DNA of 64,000 nucleotides from positions 111,715 through 175,714 of the forward strand of contig NZ_SCSK01000001.1 of the NCBI RefSeq assembly GCF_004297875.1. The letters run 5' to 3'. The DNA comes from Pandoraea sp. GTDB taxonomy: Bacteria > Pseudomonadota > Gammaproteobacteria > Burkholderiales > Burkholderiaceae. Within the stretch, counting starts at the first letter, position 1; the number at the start of each line of letters is the position of its first letter. The notes under the pieces are model-generated. The model was not told the origin of the DNA and made no database searches. It saw only the letters and a program-made list of their open reading frames with translations. Shown here in pieces: positions 57,548 to 64,000 of this stretch. A program made the position numbers and the translations under genes.

Positions 57548-58381
57548 ATGACTCGCCGGCGCTACGCGTTCGACGAGGATCGCACCCAGCGCTTCCTGGC
57601 CGAGGGTCGAGGTACCGGCGAAGGACCCAGCTACCGTCCTTGGCTGCAGATCCAGGACGTGTCATCGATCGGGCGGTCTCACCGTCCCTACGGTATCAAG
57701 ACCCAGCGTGAACACCACTTGCTGTCCGACGGCGAGTGGAAGAGCTTTCTGCGGCTGGAGGCTGACGCCAAGGTCCTCGACATCTGGGAGCAGTTCCCGA
57801 TGGATCGGCTCGAGACCTTTCGGCTCGCGCATAAGCTCGGGATCAAGCACCCCATCACGTTGGATGGAACCCCGTATGTCATGACGCTGGACTTCGTCGT
57901 GACGACGTCGATTCCGCGGGGACCACGGCTTATTCCCTACACGTTCAAGTACAGCCCCGCGTTGCTGTCCGCACGGGACGAGGAGCTTTTGGTGATCGCG
58001 CGTGCCTTTTGCGAGGCGAGCGGCATGCGCTTGCGCCTGATCGATGAGGAGTTCTTCGACGAGCCGTTCATCCTCAACTACGACTTCGTGCGGGCGTGCG
58101 ATGACATATCGCAATTCGCTTTCTATCAGGAGGTGAATGCGGTCGCCATCATGGAGGCTCTCGCCAGGGAGATCGCACTCGGCAGCGACGACACGATGCT
58201 CCGAACCTGCCGTGTGCTGGCAGGGACATTCGAGACGGAGTCCTCCATCGTGTACCAGATCGCGATGCACATGGTCTCTCGAGGCGTGCTGCGCGTCGAT
58301 CTCAGTTCGCCGAACGGGTTGGAGCGACTGCCTCTCAGTGCCTATACCGCGGTGTTTCAGGATCTGAGGAGGACTGCGTGA
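57548..58381 (+). CDS. tnsA: TnsA-type transposon endonuclease
   Basis: A 277-residue restriction-endonuclease-fold protein that makes the 5' cuts at transposon ends. Counterparts of the Tn7 TnsA active site are Glu63 (DGEWKSFL), Asp115 (TLDFVV) and Lys134 (YTFKYS). The Gln of the usual Q-x-K is replaced by Thr132. Length matches Tn7 TnsA (273). Its ATG has a possible occluded Shine-Dalgarno. The TGA stop (58379-58381) overlaps the tnsB ATG by one base. Confidence 0.9.
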   Translation: MTRRRYAFDEDRTQRFLAEGRGTGEGPSYRPWLQIQDVSSIGRSHRPYGIKTQREHHLLSDGEWKSFLRLEADAKVLDIWEQFPMDRLETFRLAHKLGIKHPITLDGTPYVMTLDFVVTTSIPRGPRLIPYTFKYSPALLSARDEELLVIARAFCEASGMRLRLIDEEFFDEPFILNYDFVRACDDISQFAFYQEVNAVAIMEALAREIALGSDDTMLRTCRVLAGTFETESSIVYQIAMHMVSRGVLRVDLSSPNGLERLPLSAYTAVFQDLRRTA

Positions 58382-60570
58382 TGCTTCTTCCGGTCAATAC
58401 GTTGCTGAAGGATCGGCAGTCCCAGGAAACTCTCCGTGTTCTCGCCATGGTAGCCTCGAAGGACAGTCCGGACCGAACGGCGACGCACTATGTGCTGATC
58501 TCGGTCCGCGCGGTGCACGGCATGCCCTATCTCCGTGCGATCGAGCATGTTCACGATCGCGTCGGGCGCCAGGACCTCATCGTCATCGAGGAGCAGTCGG
58601 CACTGGTCAATCTGGACCAATTGACGCCACGCGATCAGGTCCTCACGGAGCGTCGTTGGCGGTTGGTTCGATTCGTACTGAAGCTGGATTCGCGCATCTG
58701 GGATGTGGCGACTCGCGGGCGTCTCGCACGGCGCTTGGCGTACTTCAAGATTTGCTCGAAGCCCTTCTTCTATGGAGTGCTTCGCCAGTACTGGCAGCGA
58801 GGGCAAACCAAGGAGGCGCTGGTTACGGACCTCCGCTTCTGCGGAGCTCCCGGCGTGGATCGAATCCCTGAGCCTGGTGCGCCAAAGCCCGGTCGCAAGC
58901 GCACGATCCAACCGGGTACCGGCCTCGGTGCGACCAAGGAGCATCGCCGCCTCATGCGCCTGGCGTGGTCGGCCGCGCCGGTCGGGCGTGACGGACGCAA
59001 CCTGAGGCGCGCATGGGAGTGGATGATCATTCGGTATTACCCCGAGTACGTGAACGTCAGGCCCCTCTCAGAGACGAAACACAAAGTCGAGGTCAAGAAT
59101 TACGACGCGATTCCGACGTTCGAGCAGTTCGAGTATCACTGGAAACAGGAGTACCCCTTCGACATCCAGCAGCTCAAGCGTCTGCGCCAGCGAAGGTTCG
59201 AGCTGGCTTTCAAGCCGCTCACGACCGGGACCCTGCAGGAGGTGCGAGGGCCGGGCACGCGCTACTACATCGACGCCACGGTTTTGGACGTGTACGTCGT
59301 GAGTCGAAAGAACCCGCGCCGGGTCGTCAGTCGACCCACGCTGTACGTGGTCGTGGATCAGTTCTCGCGCATGATCGTGGGGATCTACATCGGGCTCGAG
59401 CCTGCCTCGTGGGCCGGGGCAATGCTGGCGCTTTGGAACTGTTCCATCGACAAGGTCGAATACTGCAAACGCTTCGGCATTGAGATTCTTCCCGAGCAAT
59501 GGCCAACAGGGTACATACCGTTGCATTTGATGGGGGATCGCGCAGAGCTCATTTCCAAAGACGCCAAGCGCCTGGTCAATGGATTCAACCTGGACGTAGA
59601 GAACGCCCGTGCCTATTCGGGCCAGTCCAAGGGGGTAGGCGAGCGTACCTTCGGCACGGCGCATGCCATCTTCGGGGCGTTCGCGCCCGGATACATCGAC
59701 AGGGAGCTCGCCGGGCGCGATGCCGAGCCTGCCATCCTGCAAAGCGCGATGACCTTCGAGGAGATCACCCGGGTGATCATCCATTCCGTCCTTTCTGCCA
59801 ATACCCGCGTCGTGCGTGATTACGAGGGGTGGCCAGACGTCATCGTGGATGGAGTTCCCTTCGTTCCGGTCAGACTTTGGCAGTGGGGGGTCGACAACCT
59901 GCGCGCAGACTTTCGGAAATTCCCCCCGGAACACCTCGTGCGGTATCTATGGCCTCAGAGCGAGATGACGGCCACACGCCGCGGGTTGCAGTTTGCACGG
60001 GGTCTCTTCTACATGGGTGACGCCGTGCACGAGCAATCCTGGTTCGCCGAAGCCGTGCATCGACAAACCCGCGTCCAGGCCTTCTTCCACCCAGACGACA
60101 ACGGACATGCCGTTGTCTTGCTCGGCGATCAGCAGGCGTCATGGTGCGATGTCTCCCTCACCAAGCGCAGCCAGCGATTCGGCGGCGTGAGCCTGAGCGA
60201 ATACATGGCGCTCGTCCATCAGAAGAAGCGGCAGAACGCTCTCGCTGAGTGGGACACAATGGGCGACCGTGCGGCACACACCAAAGGCATTGCTGAACAG
60301 TCCGCGAAGAGCCGACGCAACGCCGAAAAGCAGAAGCCCCCAGGCGAGACCAAGGCCGAACGCACCCGAGACCGACAGAGCGCTCGCGAGGACGAGCTTG
60401 CTCTGCAGACGGCCGAAGTGGTCGCAGCCGTGGTGTCCCGAGATGCACCGGAAATCGTGCCTCCAGCCGCCCCTCCGACCCCCGACGAGGAGCGTACGGC
60501 TGCGGCCGTGGCCGACCAGTCGCGGGCCGTCCTCGAGGAGCTCCGCCGTCAACGCAAGGCCTCTTCCTGA
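58381..60570 (+). CDS. tnsB: TnsB transposase (DDE)
   Basis: A 729-residue DDE transposase that recognises the end repeats and performs 3' cleavage and strand transfer with TnsA. Counting from the in-frame GTG at 58378, the triad is Asp299 (YYIDATVLD), Asp387 (LMGDRAEL) and Glu422 (KGVGERTFG) with the usual 34-residue D-E gap. Upstream lie helix-turn-helix end-binding domains. The C-terminal tail is charged and Ala-rich, probably for TnsC contact. ATG 58381 couples to the tnsA stop; GAGGAGG lies eight bases before. Confidence 0.93.
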   Translation: MLLPVNTLLKDRQSQETLRVLAMVASKDSPDRTATHYVLISVRAVHGMPYLRAIEHVHDRVGRQDLIVIEEQSALVNLDQLTPRDQVLTERRWRLVRFVLKLDSRIWDVATRGRLARRLAYFKICSKPFFYGVLRQYWQRGQTKEALVTDLRFCGAPGVDRIPEPGAPKPGRKRTIQPGTGLGATKEHRRLMRLAWSAAPVGRDGRNLRRAWEWMIIRYYPEYVNVRPLSETKHKVEVKNYDAIPTFEQFEYHWKQEYPFDIQQLKRLRQRRFELAFKPLTTGTLQEVRGPGTRYYIDATVLDVYVVSRKNPRRVVSRPTLYVVVDQFSRMIVGIYIGLEPASWAGAMLALWNCSIDKVEYCKRFGIEILPEQWPTGYIPLHLMGDRAELISKDAKRLVNGFNLDVENARAYSGQSKGVGERTFGTAHAIFGAFAPGYIDRELAGRDAEPAILQSAMTFEEITRVIIHSVLSANTRVVRDYEGWPDVIVDGVPFVPVRLWQWGVDNLRADFRKFPPEHLVRYLWPQSEMTATRRGLQFARGLFYMGDAVHEQSWFAEAVHRQTRVQAFFHPDDNGHAVVLLGDQQASWCDVSLTKRSQRFGGVSLSEYMALVHQKKRQNALAEWDTMGDRAAHTKGIAEQSAKSRRNAEKQKPPGETKAERTRDRQSAREDELALQTAEVVAAVVSRDAPEIVPPAAPPTPDEERTAAAVADQSRAVLEELRRQRKASS

Positions 60571-60605
60571 GGCCCGTTCGATTCCCTATTTCTGAAGTTT
60601 CCAAC

Positions 60606-62120
60606 ATGCAATCCACCATGAACGCAGTCCCGACCATGATCCCCTCGATTCCCGTCCCGCACGGGGTGCAGCCCCTGCTGGCGAGGTACGAGAAGGATGT
60701 CGGCCCCCAACCCGAAAACAACCCGCTCGTGCTGGCGCTGCCGGCCATCAAATCGGACCTGGACTGGATGAAGCAGCTCACGACGCTCCCAGATCATGAC
60801 GAGGAGCAGCTTCAGGCCCCACCGCACGTGCGGGCCTACCACGTCGTCGCGCTGAAGGACTTCTTCGTGGTGGGCAATCGCGCCTTGCAATTGGCGCGTC
60901 AGGTTGACCTCATGATCCGCAGTGGCTATGCCAAGCGCAACCCCCTTGCGGGCGACCACTTTCGCGAGCTGCAACGCGCCTACTCGTCTGCGCAGGCGGC
61001 CAAGGCCGGAAAGGTTCAGAGGATTGTCTTTTCGAAGACGAGCGCCATTCTGACGTCCTCACTCATCGGCGTGTCCGGCATGGGCAAGTCGACGACCATG
61101 GAGGCGATCCTGGCCGCGTACCCGCAATACCTGCTGCATGAGGCCACGGGAATCCATCAGATCGTGTGGCTGAAAGTGGACTGCCCCAAGGATGGCAACG
61201 TCAAGGAGCTTGCTCTGAACATCCTTCGAGCCTTCGACGCCGTGCTGGGGACGGCCCATGCACCCAAGACCACGAAGAACGTCTCGGTCGACGAGCTCAT
61301 GGCGCGTGTCATGCAGTTGGCCCGGGTGCATTGTCTGGGCCTTTTGGTCGTCGATGAACTGCAAAACGTCAGCGTGCGCAAAAGCGGCGGGCGCGAGGAG
61401 CTGCTGAACTGGTTCCAGGAGCTGATCAATGAGCTCAAGCTGCCGGTCTTCATTCTGGGCACGTTCAAGGCTCGGGACGTGTTGCAACTGGACGTGCGTC
61501 ACGCTCGGCGAGGCGGCGTCATCGGCAGCGCAACCTGGAGGCCCCTGGCGCCCGGTGCCGAGTTCGACCTCCTCATCGAGGAGCTATGGGGCTACCAGTG
61601 GCTGCGAAAGCCAGGCGACCTCACGGAGGAATTTCGTTCGGCAGTCTTCGAGGAGACGCAAGGCATTGTGGCCTTCATCGTCGACATGTTCCTCGTATGC
61701 CAGCTTCATGCCCTCAGCCAGGGCAAGGAGACGCTGACCGCGGACATGTTCCGCGATGTCGCCCGAAAGGACTTCGAGTTTCTGCAACCCGTGCTTTGCG
61801 CGCTTCGCTCCGGGCAGCCGCTCCGGATGAAGAAGTTTCCGGATCTCGGCTCGTATGACGTCGATGAAATCATCCACCATCAGCATATGTTGATCCCCCA
61901 GGAGGGAGGCGGGTCCGTCTCGGAAAAGCCGGTCGTCAGCATCCTGGGAGGCGCGGCAGCCAAGATCCAGTCGGCATTGGGCCTGTCCGCCCCTGAAGCG
62001 AAGGCCCTGGTCGAGGACGTGCTCACGGCGGACCACAAATCGACGAGGAAGCTCACGGAGGATGCCCTCGCCGAGTACTTCCGTCGGCAGAGCAACGGAG
62101 GTGGCGATGCCGTTGCCTGA
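60606..62120 (+). CDS. tnsC: TnsC AAA+ ATPase regulator
   Basis: A 504-residue ATPase linking target selection to the TnsAB transposase. Walker A GVSGMGKST is at residues 155-163, Walker B LLVVDE at 246-251, and a sensor segment FILGTFKAR near 282-290. A long N-terminal region (about 140 residues) for TnsA/TnsB contact is present. The start was set at ATG 60606; ATG 60618 four codons later is possible. The end overlaps tnsD by 14 bases. Confidence 0.92.
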   Translation: MQSTMNAVPTMIPSIPVPHGVQPLLARYEKDVGPQPENNPLVLALPAIKSDLDWMKQLTTLPDHDEEQLQAPPHVRAYHVVALKDFFVVGNRALQLARQVDLMIRSGYAKRNPLAGDHFRELQRAYSSAQAAKAGKVQRIVFSKTSAILTSSLIGVSGMGKSTTMEAILAAYPQYLLHEATGIHQIVWLKVDCPKDGNVKELALNILRAFDAVLGTAHAPKTTKNVSVDELMARVMQLARVHCLGLLVVDELQNVSVRKSGGREELLNWFQELINELKLPVFILGTFKARDVLQLDVRHARRGGVIGSATWRPLAPGAEFDLLIEELWGYQWLRKPGDLTEEFRSAVFEETQGIVAFIVDMFLVCQLHALSQGKETLTADMFRDVARKDFEFLQPVLCALRSGQPLRMKKFPDLGSYDVDEIIHHQHMLIPQEGGGSVSEKPVVSILGGAAAKIQSALGLSAPEAKALVEDVLTADHKSTRKLTEDALAEYFRRQSNGGGDAVA

Positions 62121-63762
62121 ACCTCGTCCCGATGAGCTTCTCTACAGCACCATCGCCAGGACGGCGTACCACTACGGCTACTGGAGCCCGGCGCAACTGC
62201 TCCGGCTTCTCTTTGGGAGCCGCCAGGTCATTGCCGTGCCCGATCTTCCCAGCAATCTTGCTGCCCTGGCCCTACGAACCGCGGACACCTGGGGTCTGAG
62301 CGCCGAGGAACTCGCCGAACGGCATACGCTGCTGGGCTACTACACGCACTTTCGAGGGCAACGCGTCCGGCAGGCCGTCCTCGCGTCCATGCGCGAGCGT
62401 GGTGGCTTCAATCAGGTCCGCCTGGGCGTCTGCTCTGGCTCGGCCTTGAACCCCACGCGGTTCCGCTTGTGCCTTTCGTGCTACGAAGAGGACAGGAGGT
62501 TGGGCCGCGAAGCGTACTGGCATCGCAGCCACCAGTTGCCCGGCGTGCTGGTCTGCGATCGTCACGGCGGCCTGCTCCACGCGACGAACGTACCCTTTCG
62601 GCCAGTCGGTCGGCATGAGTACATCGCAGCACCTCAGGACCTATCTCATGCCGACCTCCAACCCGTCGCCCCGGCCCTCCAGCATAGGGAGATCGCCCAG
62701 CAAATCGCTCGGCGTTCAGCGTCGCTGCTGCACCTGGCACCCCGATGCACGGATGCGCTTCCAGATTACAGAGACGCCTTGGCCGCTCGTGGGTTCGCCG
62801 GCCATCGAGGAACTGCCGAGCGGCTGCGCGAGGCTGTTCGTGACTGCATGGGCGTCGAGCTGATCGAAGGTTCGCTCCGGACCGAGGCAGGGCGAGACCC
62901 GCTGCAGTGGTTGGAGGAAGTGCTACGCCAACCGCGTCGCCCGCTGCATCCCTACCGGCATGTCCTCATGGAGGTGTTCCTGCAAGCGTACGGCGAGCGC
63001 GCCCAGGAACCTCTCGCGGATGTGCATCGGCCGACCGCGAGCCGGAGGGGGCGTTCTCGGGATTCCGCGGCACGGCATGAGGCGGCGCTGATGGCCAACA
63101 TGGGGTTCTCGATCCACGCGATCGCGAGTGCCCTGGAGGTCGATTGGAAGACCGCGCAGCGCCTTCTCCAGCCGCTTGCGGTGCCAGCCATTCAGCCGCC
63201 TGGGGAGGAGACAGAGGATCACCGCGCGTGGCTCGCCCTCTCTGGCGCTCATCCGGATCTCGGGAAGAAGGCGCTACGCCAGTTGAACCCGGCGCTGTAC
63301 GCGCGGCTCTATCGCCGCGATCGGGCCTGGCTTCTGTCGTTTCGTGCGGCAGTATCGGTTGCGTCGGTGCCCCGGGGCCGGGTGGATTGGTCTGCCCGGG
63401 ACGTGCAGCTTGCCGAACGCGTCAGGGCTCAGGCGCGGACCATCCGGGCCGAGCTGCCGATGCGACGAGTATCGCGAAGCCATCTGCTGGGATGCCTGAA
63501 TGCCCGAGCCTTGCTCGCCCATCACGCCCAGCAGTTGCCCCTGACCCGCGCGGCGCTCGCTGAGGCTTGTGAATCCGTGGAGGCATTCCAGGTCCGACGG
63601 TTGGTCCGAGTCCTTGCGGATCATAGCGATGCGAAGGACATCTCGGCTGGACAGGCACTCTGGAAGGCGCGCATTGAACCGTCGCGCTTGGCCGATCGTG
63701 GGCGCTCGCTGCTGGCGCTTGCGCGTTCTCAGCTCCCAGGGGGCATGCATGCCAGAGGGTGA
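62107..63762 (+). CDS. tnsD: TnsD/TniQ-family target selector (glmS attTn7)
   Basis: A 551-residue protein. A CCCH zinc motif is formed by Cys122, Cys125, Cys150 and His153 (LCLSCYEED through VLVCDRHGG) within the TniQ domain, with the conserved REAYWHRSHQLPGVLVC. The long C-terminal part has helix-turn-helix-like segments for DNA reading. The location at glmS fits TnsD as the glmS recogniser. ATG 62107 has GGAGG five bases upstream; the frame opens earlier but overlaps tnsC. It is slightly longer than Tn7 TnsD (508). Confidence 0.92.
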   Translation: MPLPEPRPDELLYSTIARTAYHYGYWSPAQLLRLLFGSRQVIAVPDLPSNLAALALRTADTWGLSAEELAERHTLLGYYTHFRGQRVRQAVLASMRERGGFNQVRLGVCSGSALNPTRFRLCLSCYEEDRRLGREAYWHRSHQLPGVLVCDRHGGLLHATNVPFRPVGRHEYIAAPQDLSHADLQPVAPALQHREIAQQIARRSASLLHLAPRCTDALPDYRDALAARGFAGHRGTAERLREAVRDCMGVELIEGSLRTEAGRDPLQWLEEVLRQPRRPLHPYRHVLMEVFLQAYGERAQEPLADVHRPTASRRGRSRDSAARHEAALMANMGFSIHAIASALEVDWKTAQRLLQPLAVPAIQPPGEETEDHRAWLALSGAHPDLGKKALRQLNPALYARLYRRDRAWLLSFRAAVSVASVPRGRVDWSARDVQLAERVRAQARTIRAELPMRRVSRSHLLGCLNARALLAHHAQQLPLTRAALAEACESVEAFQVRRLVRVLADHSDAKDISAGQALWKARIEPSRLADRGRSLLALARSQLPGGMHARG

Positions 63763-64000
63763 CGTTCCCGTGGTGCTGAACGAGCCGCAAGTCGCCTGGA
63801 TGAACGGCTGGAGGCGAACCGGTCACGGCTTGCGCCTGGAAACTATCGTGCAGCAAGGCCCTGCCATCACGGTGGGGCGATCGTGGTCGGCGACAATCAT
63901 TTTGGCCGGTATAGCGGCGAAGGTTTTGGCCGTTGGGGGGAGTCGTAGGCGGCGTAGCCGCCGGAGGCTCCTCCCAACGGCGGTGCCAAGTCGGCCGGGG
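63749..64000 (+). CDS. Unidentified gene after tnsD, cut by window edge or insertion
   Basis: ATG 63749 overlaps tnsD by 14 bases, the same overlap as tnsC-tnsD, so a fifth operon gene (the tnsE position) is expected. The first ~45 residues look coding (LNEPQVAWMNGWRRTGHGLRL). Past about 63880 the frame turns Arg-rich over repeats and a hairpin, suggesting an insertion has interrupted it. No similarity to TnsE or any other family is recognised. Confidence 0.4.
   Translation, partial: MPEGDVPVVLNEPQVAWMNGWRRTGHGLRLETIVQQGPAITVGRSWSATIILAGIAAKVLAVGGSRRRRSRRRLLPTAVPSRPG
63900..63980. repeat. Direct repeats and long imperfect hairpin, possible insertion-element end
   Basis: TTTTGGCCG occurs at 63900-63908 and 63924-63932. 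It is followed by a nested hairpin: CCGTTGGG (outer arm from 63930) with CCCAACGG (ending 63980), one mismatch inside, and GGCGGC (63948-63953) with GCCGCC (63957-63962). Clustered subterminal repeats plus a hairpin resemble ends of IS21-type or similar elements; the transposase would lie beyond the window. Confidence 0.35.

Larger units (their letters stand above)
55217..64000. mobile_element. Tn7-like transposon, glmS-proximal part (distal end outside window)
   Basis: The element begins with TGTGCGCGGG, close to the Tn7 terminus TGTGGGCGGA, followed by TnsB-type repeats. It carries tnsA, tnsB, tnsC and tnsD in Tn7 order, transcribed away from glmS. Unlike classical Tn7, a Crp/FNR-type regulator and a c'-like cytochrome lie between the end and tnsA. 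The stretch 55319-55566 holds no gene that I can support. The other end and further cargo are beyond 64000. Confidence 0.85.

Noticed and set aside
55319..64000. CRISPR array or Cas genes in the Tn7-like element (CRISPR-associated transposon)
   Set aside because: No repeat-spacer pattern and no Cas proteins are seen. TnsD with glmS targeting explains the location. Distal parts outside the window were not seen.

Overview
The window is GC-rich bacterial chromosome with gene order and gene content typical of Burkholderiales, most likely Burkholderiaceae. Support for this comes from the ahcY - holin-like membrane gene - metF block behind an S-adenosylhomocysteine riboswitch, the metX-metW pair, slmA, the urt-ure block and the folB-ttcA-glmU-glmS string. 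The genus cannot be fixed from the sequence alone. No rRNA, tRNA or CRISPR array was seen.

Layout. 1-6 kb: end of argB, a PP-loop ATPase, a HAD nucleotidase, slmA, metXW and an AmpG-type permease. 6-11.4 kb: a small accessory stretch with an esterase, a gamma-glutamylcyclotransferase-like protein, a GntR regulator divergent from a monooxygenase across a perfect operator, and a LysR regulator facing an aldo/keto reductase and a short-chain dehydrogenase. 11.4-16.4 kb: xth, then the SAH riboswitch, ahcY, a holin-family protein, metF and a TraB/GumN protein. 16.4-27.6 kb: one long minus-strand array, urtABCDE followed by ureDABCEFG, which imports urea by ABC transporter and hydrolyses it. It starts at an almost ideal sigma-54 promoter, so nitrogen control is expected.

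27.7-38 kb: a MocR regulator facing a class-III aminotransferase and an M81 peptidase, then a pyroglutamate-use cluster: pcp (releases pyroglutamate), LysR, an AEC carrier, pxpA-pxpC-pxpB (5-oxoprolinase) and a winged-helix regulator. 38-45 kb: folate cyclo-ligase, soluble lytic transglycosylase, an NDUFA9-like protein, a glutathione transferase, cca and an OpgC-domain membrane protein. 45-48.2 kb: an RpiR regulator, aminotransferase and BKACE-enzyme operon headed by a 17-bp perfect inverted repeat. 48.2-55.2 kb: DUF2905, a SAM-dependent methyltransferase, a pteridine-reductase-like SDR, folB, ttcA, glmU and glmS.

55.2 kb to the end: a Tn7-like transposon sits in the classical attTn7 site, 24 bp past the glmS stop codon. 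The glmS-proximal end (TGTGCGCGGG and four TnsB-type repeats) is visible. Between that end and the tnsABCD genes lie two cargo genes, a Crp/FNR-type regulator and a haem-binding c'-like cytochrome, divergent around a perfect TGAT-CGCG-ATCA palindrome. The tns operon has a strong promoter and a long, highly structured 5' leader. After tnsD an unidentified reading frame begins, and the window ends in repeats and a hairpin that may be the edge of a further insertion. The distal transposon end is outside the window.
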